Positions 39,704-50,078 of a stretch of DNA of 64,000 nucleotides are shown in pieces (within the stretch, counting starts at the first letter, position 1; each line of letters begins with the position of its first letter). The DNA is taken from the NCBI GenBank assembly GCA_021788095.1, contig JAJYLB010000010.1, forward strand, positions 38,348 through 102,347. Direction: 5' to 3'. The DNA is from Acidobacteriota bacterium. GTDB lineage: Bacteria > Acidobacteriota > Terriglobia > Acidiferrales > UBA7541. The position numbers and the translations under genes were made by a program. Under the pieces are notes generated by a model. The model saw only the letters and a list, made by a program, of their open reading frames with translations, did not search any database and was not told the DNA's origin.

Positions 39704-41500
39704 ATGCTCCTGATCGAGTTCTGCTTGTCAGTTCTCGTCCTCGCTCTGGCATTTGCGTGGCCAAGGCTGGGCTCTGGCTGGTTCGAGGCCGCGGAACGCA
39801 AGCTCGGCGCCTTGGCCCGGCGGCGCAAAACCGCGGTTCTTGTGGTCGGGCTGCTGGCGCTCGGCGCGCGGCTGGCCGTTCTGCCGGTCCTGCCGATTCC
39901 GCATCCCCGCGTGGACGACGAGTTCAGCTACCTGCTCGCCGCCGATACCTTCGCCCGCGGCAGGCTGACCAATCCGATGCCACCCATGTGGCGGCACTTC
40001 CAGACCCTCCACGAGGTCGTGCGGCCCACCTATCAGTCAAAGTTTTTCCCCGCCCAGGGCCTGGCGCTGGCCTTGGGAAGGTCCTATTCGGCCAGCCGTT
40101 CTGGGGCGTTTGGCTGAGCGCGGGAGCCATGTGCGCCGCACTCTGCTGGGCGTTACAGGCATGGATGGAGCCGGAATGGGCGCTGCTGGGGGGGGCTCAT
40201 CGCGGTGATGCGATGGGGGGTGTTCAGCTACTGGGCGAATAGCTATTGGGGGGGAACGGTGGCAGCCATTGGGGGAGCGCTGGTTCTGGGGGCGTTGCCC
40301 AGGATTTTCGAATCGAAGCGGCCGCGTGACGCGCTGCTCATGGGTTTCGGCCTCGGTGTGCTGGCGAACAGTCGCCCATACGAAGGGCTGGTATTCAGCC
40401 TGCCGGTGGCCGTGGCGCTTCTAACGTGGCTAGGGAAGCGGAGGGGAGCGGAGCTTCGTCTGACCTTACGGCGGGTGGTACTGCCGCTGGCGGCAATACT
40501 CCTGGCGACGGGCGCAGGCATCGCGTATTACTCCTGGCGGGTGACGGGCAACCCGCTTCGGTCTCCGTACCAGGTTTACGACAGCGCTTACGATCCCGTG
40601 CCGGCCCTTCTCGGCTTGCCGCTTGGCAAAGTCCTGCCCGTCTCCAATCCAGCCGTGCGTGCCGTTATCCAAGGCGACGTGTTTCTCCACCGGCTGAGTC
40701 ACTCGCCCGTTGGCGTGATGGAGATCTGGGCACTCGACGTCGCGAGGATGTGGGTATTTTTTCTGGGCCCGCTCCTGTCTCTCCCCTTTCTCCTGCTGCT
40801 TTTCATCTTGCCGCGCGGGAACTCCCCGCGGACGTGGGGCCCGCCGGCGCGATTCCTGTCAGGAGCCAGCATCGTCTCTGTCTGCGGCCTCGCGACCGAG
40901 ATGCGCGGAGAGCCCCATTATGCAGGCCCGATGGCGTGTCTTCTGCTCTGTGTGTTTCTCCTAGCTATGAAGGCCGTGCGGAACTGGGGGTGGCGTGGCG
41001 GCCCTGCGGGGCTTTTCGTCGCGCGCGGGATTCCGGCGGCTTGCGTAGCGTTGCTGGCGATCCGCGCGGCTGCCGGCCCGCTAGGTCTCTCGGTGAAGCC
41101 GTCCTGGTTCTTGGCCTGGTATACCTCAAATCCCCGTGCTCCCGCGATCGCCCGCGCTCGGGAAGAGGCGGAGGAGCTTCCCGGCCGGCAACTCGTTTTC
41201 GTCCGCTACGACTCTTACTTTGGCAAGATATCCCCGCTCGAAGAACCCTACGAGTGGGGATGGAATTCGCCCGACATCGCGAGCCAGAAGGTGATTTGGG
41301 CCGATGACTTGGGAAGCGCCGAGAATCGGAAGCTGATCCTTTATTTCAAGGGCAGGAACGATTGGCTGCTCGATCTGGGAAGTTGGCCGCCGAAACTCGA
41401 GCCGTATTCACATGCTGGCGGTGCGACGCTCAACTCTGGCCGCGGATTTGCGCGGATCTTCGCGGATGGCACGTCGAGAGCCTGTTGTGGGGGTCAGTGA
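39704..41500 (+). pseudogene. GT39-like membrane glycosyltransferase interrupted by two compensating frameshifts
   Basis: ORF 39593..40117, then frame +1 segment ([40 protein letters not shown]), then ORF 40205..41500; intact paralogue at 60066-61736 aligns across all three pieces. Confidence 0.8.
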
Positions 41501-43215
41501 CTCACGGCTGCTCGGTTGGTGGGTCCCAGGGCACAGGAGCCTGCTGGGAGCGCCGAGATGAGGCAGCGCGTGTCGTAGAGCGTCACAAACCCGTCTGCGC
41601 TGCGGTAGACAACTGGCGCAGTGGCGAGCAGGCTCCCCTGGCCGGCCGGTGGGATGGCGCGATTCGCCCGAATTTCCACCATGGAGTCCGCGCCGGTCGC
41701 GAGCCAATACGAGGCGCGAATGTGGCGCACCACGTCCGAGAGGCCCGCCGCTGAAGGTGTGAGTGGGCGCACCGCCTGCCGGCCGGTGTAGAGGTACGCG
41801 GCTCCCTCCTCGTCGGCGACCATTCGCGCGTCCGGATCGGCGTGCTGCCGAATCCAGCCGTACGCGCCCAACTCGTCCGCGTAGACCCTCTCGCGAGTCG
41901 CCCCCAGATTTCCCATGGCACGCGGCAAGGCCCACACATAATTGAAGGCCACGGTTCCGGCGAGGGCCAGTGCGCCCATTCCCAGAACCCACGCCGCCAT
42001 GCGTTCGTCCTTGCCGCAACCATGCTTCGAATGTGCGACGACGATGCGCCAGATATGCCCCCCCTCGAGCCACAACCCCGCGAAGAACAATGGGGCGAAA
42101 GGCAATAAGTACCTGTTCACCTCGAACGTGCCCTGGAACGGCGCCATCGTTAGGATGTAGAGGGGGAGAGCGGCATGTAGGGGGCGGACGCCTCCCGAGC
42201 GCCAGCTTCTCCAGACGCCCGCCCAAGCCGCTGCGATGACCAGCACGGCCAGCAGGAAGCCAAGGAAACCTCTTCCCAAAGGCAGAGGGCTCAATAGGAG
42301 TGTGGCTGGTGCTTGCGTAATGTAGCGGAGGTTCTGCGCGACTATGGACCGTAGCGCACCGAGGTTGGGCACGGTCGTCTTCCACTCGCACGCGTAGCTG
42401 CTGTAAACGCAGACAGTTCGCGCCCAGCCTGATCGCATCGGGTCTTGGAGGGCAACTGCCGGATGTAGCCCAAGGACGGCGCTGACAGCCGGCCAGGACC
42501 ACCACAGGGTCAGCGGAAGGCCCGTCAGGCAAAACCAGAAGAGTTTCTTGAATTGGCGACGGAAAAGCAGCAGCAGGCCGATACCTGCCGCGACCGGAAT
42601 TCCCAGACTGCGCAATCCGACCGACAATCCCACGAGCAGCCCCGCTCCGGCGGCGGACAGCGCGCACCAACGAGGCGTTAGAGTGGCATCGATGGACAGC
42701 TCAGCCAGCCACGCGGCACCGAGCAATAGGGCCATAAAGGGAACATCGCTGAGGACCATCGAGCTGAGGTAAAGATACTCGCCGGAAAGGCCGACGAGCA
42801 GGACCACGCCAAGCGCCGACCAGTCTCCGAGCCCCGGCCACCGCCGGAGCATCAGGAACGACACCAGTAGCGCGAAGCAGCCGAAGCTCAGCGTGATTCC
42901 CACCGCTATCGAAACGTTCCCGGGGAAGTGGGGATGGATCTTCCAGGCGCCGGCCAAGAGGAGGGGATACAGCTCGGGATATTTCATGGAGGGCAAATGC
43001 CCGGGGAAGCTCGGCAGGATGTAACCTTGACCCGCGGCCAGCGCCTTGGCCAAAGAGAAGTAGACTCCATCATCCACGTAAGACCCAAAGGCTGCCTCCG
43101 GCTTCAACCGCAAGGCGCTGAGGGTGTAGAGGGTGAGGGTCCCCGCGAGCGCCGCCCAAACGAGCAGGTGACCCCGGTGACCCATTCCCGAGGGGCGTTC
43201 CGTGAGGACGCTCAT
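41494..43215 (-). CDS. GT39-like membrane glycosyltransferase
   Basis: 573 aa polytopic; N-terminal SYVDDGVYFSLAKALAAGQGYILPSFPGHLPSMKYPELYPLLLAGAWKI typical of ArnT/PMT-like GT-C proteins. Confidence 0.7.
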   Translation of the reverse strand: MSVLTERPSGMGHRGHLLVWAALAGTLTLYTLSALRLKPEAAFGSYVDDGVYFSLAKALAAGQGYILPSFPGHLPSMKYPELYPLLLAGAWKIHPHFPGNVSIAVGITLSFGCFALLVSFLMLRRWPGLGDWSALGVVLLVGLSGEYLYLSSMVLSDVPFMALLLGAAWLAELSIDATLTPRWCALSAAGAGLLVGLSVGLRSLGIPVAAGIGLLLLFRRQFKKLFWFCLTGLPLTLWWSWPAVSAVLGLHPAVALQDPMRSGWARTVCVYSSYACEWKTTVPNLGALRSIVAQNLRYITQAPATLLLSPLPLGRGFLGFLLAVLVIAAAWAGVWRSWRSGGVRPLHAALPLYILTMAPFQGTFEVNRYLLPFAPLFFAGLWLEGGHIWRIVVAHSKHGCGKDERMAAWVLGMGALALAGTVAFNYVWALPRAMGNLGATRERVYADELGAYGWIRQHADPDARMVADEEGAAYLYTGRQAVRPLTPSAAGLSDVVRHIRASYWLATGADSMVEIRANRAIPPAGQGSLLATAPVVYRSADGFVTLYDTRCLISALPAGSCALGPTNRAAVSH

Positions 43216-44753
43216 GCCGGCTTCCGTTCCTCGTGACCCTCCCGGGCTTTTGTGTCGTGAGACGGACCAGGGCTGAGCTGGTCAGCTTCGGCGGCACGAT
43301 CAGGCCGCCCCGACGGCCGCGGCTTTGCCGAAGGATTGGTTTCCCGGCGCTCCTCGTGGTATTCGGCCTCGGTATTGATGGCCCAGAGGTCATGCTTGGC
43401 GCCGAGGACATTCTCGGCCGCGCGCATGGCCGTCATCATCGAGTGATCCTGGTTGTTGTACTTGTGCATGCCGTTTCTGCCGACGAGCTGCAGGTTCGGG
43501 AGGGAGCGCTCGACGTAGGCGCGGACCGTCTCGACTCGCTCCGTCCAGCGGTCGTGGTACATGGGGTAAGCCTTGGGCATGCGCACGACGGTGCCATCCT
43601 CGATCTCTTCCGGGTTCGCGAGCCCCAACTGAGCGATCTCGCGCTTGGCGAGTTCGACGAGATTACCGTCGGGCCAGGACCATAAGGCGTCGTTTTCGAA
43701 GACGAAATATTCCATGCCGAGACAGGTCTTGTTCGCGTCGGGCACCATCGCGGGCGACCAGTTCTTGAAATTCTGGATGCGACCCACTTTGACTTTAGGC
43801 TCGTGCACGTAGACCCAGTTGTCGGGCATGACTTCCTTGCGGTTCAGCACCAAGCTGACGATGAGGAAGTCGCGATAGCGGAGGCCACTGGCTGCCTCGC
43901 GAACCTGCTCCGGCGCGGGAGGATCGAGCGCGGCGACGAGTTCCCGTATCGGCATGGAACTGATGAAGTCGCTGCCCTCGAACCGCTCTTCCCCGTCCTT
44001 TCCCCCCGTCACCAATTCCTTAACGCCTCCGGCGCCGTGCCGGATCCGAGCCACCTTTCTTCCAAGCAGGACCGGGCAGCCAAGCCCGCGCAGCCTTTCG
44101 GTCATCATCTCCCACATCTGACCGGGACCGCGCTCGGGGTAATGGAAGCGGTCGATGAGCGTCTTCACGTTGCTGTTCTTCGGCTTGACAAGGGCGTTGC
44201 GGATTGCCGTACCCAGGGACAGGCCCTTGATGCGCTGCGCCGCCCATTCGGCGCTGATCTCCGTGCACGGGACGCCCCAGACCTTCTCCGTATAGGTCTT
44301 GAAGAACACCTCGTAGAGGCGCCGGCCGAACCGGTGAGTGACCCATTGCTCGAGGTTCGTTTCCGGCTGTTTCGAGCCGATCCGGGCCCACAGGTAGCTT
44401 GAGAGCATACGCAGGGTCTCGGCAGGTCCGAGGCCCAAGAGGGCGTCTTTCGGGCGTAGCGGGTAGAAGAAGAACCGGTTGCGGTAGTAGATGCGGGAAA
44501 GGCGCGGCCTTTCGAGGAACCTGTCGCCTAGAATTTCGTGCCAGAGGCTTTCGACCTCATCCCACTTGGTGAAGAACCTATGCCCGCCGATGTCGAAGAG
44601 GTAGCCCCTATAGTTGACCGTGCGGGCAATCCCCCCAACCGTCTGGTCGGCTTCGAGAACGATGGCGGGCGCGCCCTGCTTTGAGAGTATGTAAGCAGCG
44701 GTGAGGCCGGCGGGTCCCGCTCCGATGATTACAACGCGCTTTTCGTCTTTCAC
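43212..44753 (-). CDS. FAD-dependent NAD(P)-binding oxidoreductase, UDP-galactopyranose-mutase-like / amine oxidase family
   Basis: RVVIIGAGPAGLTAAYILSKQGAPAIVLEADQTVGGIARTVNYRGYLFDIGGHRFFTK; YTEKVWGVPCTEISAEWAAQRIKGL. Confidence 0.85.
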   Translation of the reverse strand: MKDEKRVVIIGAGPAGLTAAYILSKQGAPAIVLEADQTVGGIARTVNYRGYLFDIGGHRFFTKWDEVESLWHEILGDRFLERPRLSRIYYRNRFFFYPLRPKDALLGLGPAETLRMLSSYLWARIGSKQPETNLEQWVTHRFGRRLYEVFFKTYTEKVWGVPCTEISAEWAAQRIKGLSLGTAIRNALVKPKNSNVKTLIDRFHYPERGPGQMWEMMTERLRGLGCPVLLGRKVARIRHGAGGVKELVTGGKDGEERFEGSDFISSMPIRELVAALDPPAPEQVREAASGLRYRDFLIVSLVLNRKEVMPDNWVYVHEPKVKVGRIQNFKNWSPAMVPDANKTCLGMEYFVFENDALWSWPDGNLVELAKREIAQLGLANPEEIEDGTVVRMPKAYPMYHDRWTERVETVRAYVERSLPNLQLVGRNGMHKYNNQDHSMMTAMRAAENVLGAKHDLWAINTEAEYHEERRETNPSAKPRPSGRPDRAAEADQLSPGPSHDTKAREGHEERKPA

Positions 44754-44957
44754 GCTGTCCCCGTAGGCCCGGTGCGGGGCGGTGGTCGCAGCCCGGCAGG
44801 GTCACGCTTCGAAGCCACTGGGAGATGCCCTTGAATCGAAATTAGGCTAGCACACAGGGAATGGTGACCGGTTCGCTGTTTGCAATGGCCGTGCGCCCCA
44901 TTCAACGTGGGGACGATGACTCTCACGGCAAGTAGAGCAGTGGCTAGTGGCTGGTGA

Positions 44958-45081
44958 CTAGAAGCTATTTCACAACCTTCCGTCGGGTCCCTTCAGGGGC
45001 TGGAGCCCCGATTTTTGGCGACTTTTTTGTCGGAGCTGAAGCTCCGACCCCCCCAATCGCGGGTTTTGAAATGGCTTCTAG
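44958..45081. repeat. intergenic composite palindromic element with flanking 20-bp imperfect inverted repeat
   Basis: CTAGAAGCTATTTCACAACC (44958-44977) vs inverted GGTTTTGAAATGGCTTCTAG (45062-45081), 18/20; encloses CTTCAGGGGCTGGAGCCCC and GTCGGAGCTGAAGCTCCGAC. Confidence 0.7.
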
Positions 45082-45280
45082 CAGGCTAGTCCCCATCGGC
45101 CCTCTGCGCCTCTGGGGTGTGCTCGTTGCGGACGTTCCTGAACACGGGAGTCTCAACCCATGACGCTCGTCTTGGCCCAAGCCGTGCCACGGGCCACGAG
45201 TCACGGGCCACTGCTCTTCTCTGTGGGTTGGCACTTGAAAAACCACCGATTCCTGAAGGCGTTCACACGCCTGCCCGCGA

Positions 45281-46630
45281 ATGCTACAGTTCTTCGCGCT
45301 CGGAGATCGAGACTTGTCCTTCAAACTGCCCTCGCGCCCCCCCAAGTTCCCTGGCAGGGATTTCGCCTCCGGCCGAACTCCGCCTGGCCCGTCGGCCACT
45401 GCGGTGTCTCCCTGGAGGTCGGTAGGTTCCAAATTGGCGCTGGTTGCCTTGCTTGCGGCGGCGTCCGTCGGCCTTATCTTCGCTCTAAGCCAGACTGCTA
45501 GGATCCTCCCGGCTGACTTCACGAACTACTATGCGGCTGGAAAGATCGTTAGAGACGGCCAGGGCCGACGCCTCTACGACTCCGGTCTGCAACGGAGAGT
45601 CGAGGGCGAAGTCTCAGGCCACAAGAGCACCCTTTTTCAACCCTTTCTTCATCCCCCCTTCGAAGCCTTACTGTTCGCGGCACTGGCCGGGCTCTCCTAT
45701 CCGCACGCATTCGTGCTCTGGGGTTGTTTGAATCTGCTCCTGGCGGGTTCCGTCGTGCGCCTGCTGCAGCTTGAGCGGCCTTGCCTGGATGGGGTGGGCC
45801 ACGGCGTGTGGCTGGCCGTCTGCTTGCTCTTCACGCTTGTCACCCTGGCGCTCGGCCAAGACGCAATGGGGCTCGCCGTCGCGTTTCTGCTGGCGTTCCT
45901 GGCCCTGAAGCGGCGCCTGGATTTCGTCGCGGGGATGGCCCTTGGCCTGGGTCTATACCGCTTCCAGATTTTGCTTCCCTTTGCCTTTGTTTTCCTTCTT
46001 CGACGGAGGTGGAGGCTGCTCGGCGGGTTCGCGGTGGTGGGTGCGGCGGAGATTCTGGTCTCGGCCGCCACGGTCGGCTGGTCGGGTCTCCTTACTTACG
46101 CTAACGTGCTGGTGAGAGTGGGCGCCGCAGACTCGGGCCCTTGGGCGGACTCGCGATTGGCACTGAACGGGATGCCGACTTTGCACGGCGCGCTCGGCGC
46201 GCTGCTGGCACACACCCTTCCAAGCCGCTACGTTCTCATCCTGGTGTTGGCCGCAACGCTTGTATTACTGCTGTGGGCAGCGTGGGCGCTGCGGAGTTTG
46301 GACCGGCCGGAGGATCCGGCCTTCAACCTGGGATACTGCCTGGCAGTGATCGCGGCGCTGCTCGCAGGCTACCACGCCTTTGCCAGCGAGATGACACCTC
46401 TGATCGTCGTTGCGTTCCTAGGGCTCCGGCACGAGGAGGCGCGGAAGCCCAGGGCGGCCCTATGGCGCCGACCTTGCGCCCTCCTGTTTCTGCTCTTCGT
46501 AGGAGTTTTTGTCGCTCGCGCCGTGTTTCAGTCCCCTCCTTTCAGCGTGGAAATCTTCCCCTTGCTGGCCGTGGTGGCGTGGTTGTCGTGGGAGCTTTCT
46601 TCCCTGCGCAAGCCGGCGCCTGCCGAGTGA
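45281..46630 (+). CDS. GT87/DUF2029-like membrane glycosyltransferase
   Basis: 449 aa polytopic; ILPADFTNYYAAGKIVRDGQGRRLYDSGLQRRVEGEVSG...FLHPPFEALLFAALAGLSYPHAFVLW; start uncertain. Confidence 0.72.
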   Translation: MLQFFALGDRDLSFKLPSRPPKFPGRDFASGRTPPGPSATAVSPWRSVGSKLALVALLAAASVGLIFALSQTARILPADFTNYYAAGKIVRDGQGRRLYDSGLQRRVEGEVSGHKSTLFQPFLHPPFEALLFAALAGLSYPHAFVLWGCLNLLLAGSVVRLLQLERPCLDGVGHGVWLAVCLLFTLVTLALGQDAMGLAVAFLLAFLALKRRLDFVAGMALGLGLYRFQILLPFAFVFLLRRRWRLLGGFAVVGAAEILVSAATVGWSGLLTYANVLVRVGAADSGPWADSRLALNGMPTLHGALGALLAHTLPSRYVLILVLAATLVLLLWAAWALRSLDRPEDPAFNLGYCLAVIAALLAGYHAFASEMTPLIVVAFLGLRHEEARKPRAALWRRPCALLFLLFVGVFVARAVFQSPPFSVEIFPLLAVVAWLSWELSSLRKPAPAE

Positions 46631-46760
46631 CGAGCCGATACCTCGGCCGAACGTTGCGTTCACCGCCCGTAACTCGAAGGAAAATGAGCACGCGACGCGG
46701 AGCCGGCTTGGGCGGAGAGGGTGCTAAAGTCGTTCGGCTTGAATTCTGAGGCCGAGCCGA

Positions 46761-48365
46761 ATGACCGTTTCGCGAGAGCCCGGTTGGATTCGTGGACTCG
46801 CCCTCCTGTCGGGCTTTTTGTACCTGTTGCTGGCGATGTTCCTGCCGCCCAAGCGATTCGACGAGGGCATTGTCGTCGTTGGGGCAGAGAGGATCCTGCA
46901 TGGCGCGATTCCCTATCGCGACTTCGCCGCCTACTACGCTCCCGGCCAGTTTTATACGCTGGCCGCGGTCTTTCACTTTTTCGGCTCATTCCTTCTCGCG
47001 GAAAGGATTTGGGAGACGGTCGTCCGATTCTCCCTATGCGTTGTGGTGTTCCTCGTCGCACGGGCGCTGGTCTCGGGCAGGTGGGCGTATCTCCCGTATT
47101 GCGTTGTCGTGCTCTTCTTCGGCTGGTGCTGGTTTTTCGGTTACCCGGTAGTTCCAGCGATGCTTTGCGCTCTCGTCGGCGTCCTGCTGCTCGTTCGCGG
47201 CTGGCCCGAAAACCGGCCGAGGAATTTGCTCCTTGCAGGAATCGCCATGGGGCTTTCCGCCTTCTATCGACAGGATGTGGGCGCTTACGCGATCGCAAGC
47301 GGCGTGGTCGCCCTAGCAATGATGGGATCCGGAAGAGCGGATGAAGCGGCCCGCTGGCGCGCCAGCTTGGTTGCCGGCTTGCGGCCCCTCGCGTGGTTTG
47401 CGCTCGGAGCCTGCCTCGCTCTCGCGCCGGCGGCCGCGTACTTCGTTCGGAAACTATCGATAGCTGCACTTTACGCGGATTTCATGGTCCTGCCGCGCCT
47501 CCAACTGAGGTATCGCCATTTGCCCCTCCCGTCGGTGATTCCGACGTGGAGGGAATTGGTCGCGGGCATGGGTCTGGCGGACAACTGGTTCCTGTTCTAC
47601 GTGCCTATCGGGGTGTTCCTTGCCACCGCGGCCAAGCTCGTGGGTCGGAGTTTCCGGCCAACGGGAGAGGGGCGGGCTGGGCGGGGGCGGTTTGCCGCGC
47701 TGCTTCTGACGCTGTTTGGCCTACTGCTCGTAATCACCGCGATCACGCGCGTGGACATCCTTCACTGCCTGGCGCCCACAATCCCCGCTGCGATTCTCTT
47801 CGCCGCTCTATTAGCGGAATGGCCTCGCCGGCGCGCTTGGAGCGTGCAGGCCCTGGCCATCTGCCTAGTGGTGCTCTCGGTGCCCTACGTCCTGAGCCCG
47901 GTTTACCGCTGGGGGCTGGGGCTGAAACTCTACCCGCCCTGGAGCGGCACCTCTTCGCTGCCGCGCGCTCGCTTCTCCCATGTCCCCGCCGATCAGGAGG
48001 CTGCGGCCGAGTACGTCCGTTCGCACGCGCCGACGGGGAGCCCCATCTTCGTGGCCAATAGCCAGAACCAGCGCGTAGCGGGCGACGATGCGATGTTTTA
48101 CTTCCTTGCGGATCGGCCGGTTGGAACCCGTTATGAGGAGTTCGAGCCGGGCGTGGTTACGAAGCCCTCCGTGCAGAGGGAGATCGTGGGGGAACTCGAA
48201 CGGAACCACGTCGACTGGGTGGTCTTGTATTCCGGATTCGAGGCCTCGGCTCGAGGACTGCCAGGGCCACGGGAGGGCTCGACTGTTCTCGACGACTTCC
48301 TCGCGGGCCACTACGAGGGCGTCGCCCGGTTCGGGCGCTACTCGATACTGCGGAAACGTCCATAG
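46761..48365 (+). CDS. GT39-like membrane glycosyltransferase
   Basis: 534 aa polytopic; FDEGIVVVGAERILHGAIPYRDFAAYYAPGQFYTLA, matching the N-terminal GT-C catalytic loop style. Confidence 0.72.
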   Translation: MTVSREPGWIRGLALLSGFLYLLLAMFLPPKRFDEGIVVVGAERILHGAIPYRDFAAYYAPGQFYTLAAVFHFFGSFLLAERIWETVVRFSLCVVVFLVARALVSGRWAYLPYCVVVLFFGWCWFFGYPVVPAMLCALVGVLLLVRGWPENRPRNLLLAGIAMGLSAFYRQDVGAYAIASGVVALAMMGSGRADEAARWRASLVAGLRPLAWFALGACLALAPAAAYFVRKLSIAALYADFMVLPRLQLRYRHLPLPSVIPTWRELVAGMGLADNWFLFYVPIGVFLATAAKLVGRSFRPTGEGRAGRGRFAALLLTLFGLLLVITAITRVDILHCLAPTIPAAILFAALLAEWPRRRAWSVQALAICLVVLSVPYVLSPVYRWGLGLKLYPPWSGTSSLPRARFSHVPADQEAAAEYVRSHAPTGSPIFVANSQNQRVAGDDAMFYFLADRPVGTRYEEFEPGVVTKPSVQREIVGELERNHVDWVVLYSGFEASARGLPGPREGSTVLDDFLAGHYEGVARFGRYSILRKRP

Positions 48366-48397
48366 GGATCCGAGGCAGAGGAGGTACGAGACAAGGT

Positions 48398-48424
48398 GAC
48401 AGGTCACAGGTTACAGGGGACAGG
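48398..48424. repeat. GACAGGTCACAGGTTACAGGGGACAGG dispersed repeat unit in a larger repetitive intergenic tract
   Basis: reverse complement occurs at 56871-56897 inside a CDS with 25/27 identity. Confidence 0.75.
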
Positions 48425-48835
48425 GAGACCGAGGGGAGGGGGACGGGTGACAGGGGGGCGCTGGCGGGCATTTCCGGCGAGAAAGGGATGGGGGGTGTTG
48501 ATGCGCTGAGTCGGTGCAGGTTGGAGACCGAGGTGCAAAAGCAGAATCTTCCCGACAAAAAGCGTTGGGACTCCTCCCGGAAGCCAGTTGGGACTCGCTC
48601 CGCTCGCTGCGCACGACGGTCGTCACCAAGCGCGTGGCGCGCCCGTCCGCCGCCCTTCGGCCCTGCTCAGGGCCGTGATATCGGAGTCGCGGGACGAACG
48701 GCGGGGGACGCGGGAAGAGAAAGAGGCGCGCCACAAGAAACCGGGGCGGCCGTGACTGGGAGGAAAAGGTACAGCGGCGAACTGGGCCGAGGTGGGCTGG
48801 AGCCGTGCTACGCTCTGCGACTTGGGTGATAAAGG

Positions 48836-50068
48836 ATGAGCCGGGAATTTACGAATCTTGCGATCGTTGGCGGCTGCGGGCACGTCGGCCTGCCGCTCGG
48901 GCTGGCCTTCGCTTCTCGCGGGGTCCGCGTGACACTGCTCGATATCGACTCCGCGAAGGTAGAAATGGTCAATGCGGGCCGAATGCCTTTCCGCGAGCGC
49001 GATAGCGCGGAACTGCTCGGCCGGGTGGTGGGGAAAACGCTTGTTGCCACGCTCGAGCCCGAATGCCTCGGAGACGCGCAGGCCGTTGTGATGGTGGTGG
49101 GCACGCCCGTCGATCGCCACCTCAATCCCACGCTGAACGAGTTGTACCGGGGCATCGACGGCGTGCTGGCGCACGTCGCGGACGGCACCCTATTGGTCCT
49201 GCGCAGCACCGTCTACCCCGGCGTCACGCGCTTGGCGCATAACCGAATCGCCTCTCTAGGCCGAAGGATCCCGCTCGCGTTTTGCCCGGAGCGAATTGCG
49301 GAGGGGAAAGCGCTCGAAGAGTTGGAAAATCTCCCGCAGATCATCTCCGCTTTCGATCCCGGGGCCATGGCGCTGGCTCGGGAGTTGTTTTTGAAGATCG
49401 CACCCGCCGTGATCGAACTCGATCCGATGGAGGCGGAGCTAGCCAAGCTATTCACGAACAGTTGGAGGTATCTGAACTTCGCCATTTCCAACCAGTTCTT
49501 CACGATCGCCAGGAATTACGGGCTGGATTTCTACCGAATTTACGACGCGGTGACCCGCGACTACCCTCGAATGAAGGGATTCAATCGGCCGGGCTTCGCC
49601 GCCGGTCCTTGCCTTCTGAAAGACACGTTGCAGCTCGCCGCGTTCTGCGACAACAGTTTTTTCATGGGCCACGCGGCCATGCTAGTGAACGAAGGTCTCC
49701 CCAACACCATCGTTGCCGAATTGCGAAAGGGTCCTCTCGAGCGCCAAAGCGTGGCCATTCTGGGGATGGCGTTCAAAGGGGATTCCGACGACAGCCGCGA
49801 GAGCCTCTCCTTCCGCTTGCGCAACCTGCTCTCCCTCTACGCCAAAGAGGTGTTGTGCACCGACCCCTACATTTGCGATAAGACCCTCGTCCCTCTCGAG
49901 ACGGCGCTCGAACGGGCTGACGCGATCGTCTTGGGAGCGCCGCACTCGGTTTACCGCAACCTCAGCCTGCCACCCGGAAAGCAAGTTGTGGACATCTGGA
50001 ACTTCTGGGAGCGCGCGGATCGGCCCGAAGTCCACCCGGCGCGCCGGCCGGATGGGCCGGCGAGGTGA
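48836..50068 (+). CDS. UDP-N-acetyl-mannosaminuronate (UDP-HexNAc) dehydrogenase-like nucleotide sugar dehydrogenase (WecC-like)
   Basis: LAIVGGCGHVGLPLGLAFASRGVRVTLLDID, VVGTPVDRHLNP, AFCPERIAEGKALEELENLPQI, AELAKLFTNSWRYLNFAISNQF. Confidence 0.88.
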   Translation: MSREFTNLAIVGGCGHVGLPLGLAFASRGVRVTLLDIDSAKVEMVNAGRMPFRERDSAELLGRVVGKTLVATLEPECLGDAQAVVMVVGTPVDRHLNPTLNELYRGIDGVLAHVADGTLLVLRSTVYPGVTRLAHNRIASLGRRIPLAFCPERIAEGKALEELENLPQIISAFDPGAMALARELFLKIAPAVIELDPMEAELAKLFTNSWRYLNFAISNQFFTIARNYGLDFYRIYDAVTRDYPRMKGFNRPGFAAGPCLLKDTLQLAAFCDNSFFMGHAAMLVNEGLPNTIVAELRKGPLERQSVAILGMAFKGDSDDSRESLSFRLRNLLSLYAKEVLCTDPYICDKTLVPLETALERADAIVLGAPHSVYRNLSLPPGKQVVDIWNFWERADRPEVHPARRPDGPAR

Positions 50069-50078
50069 GCGTGCACCC

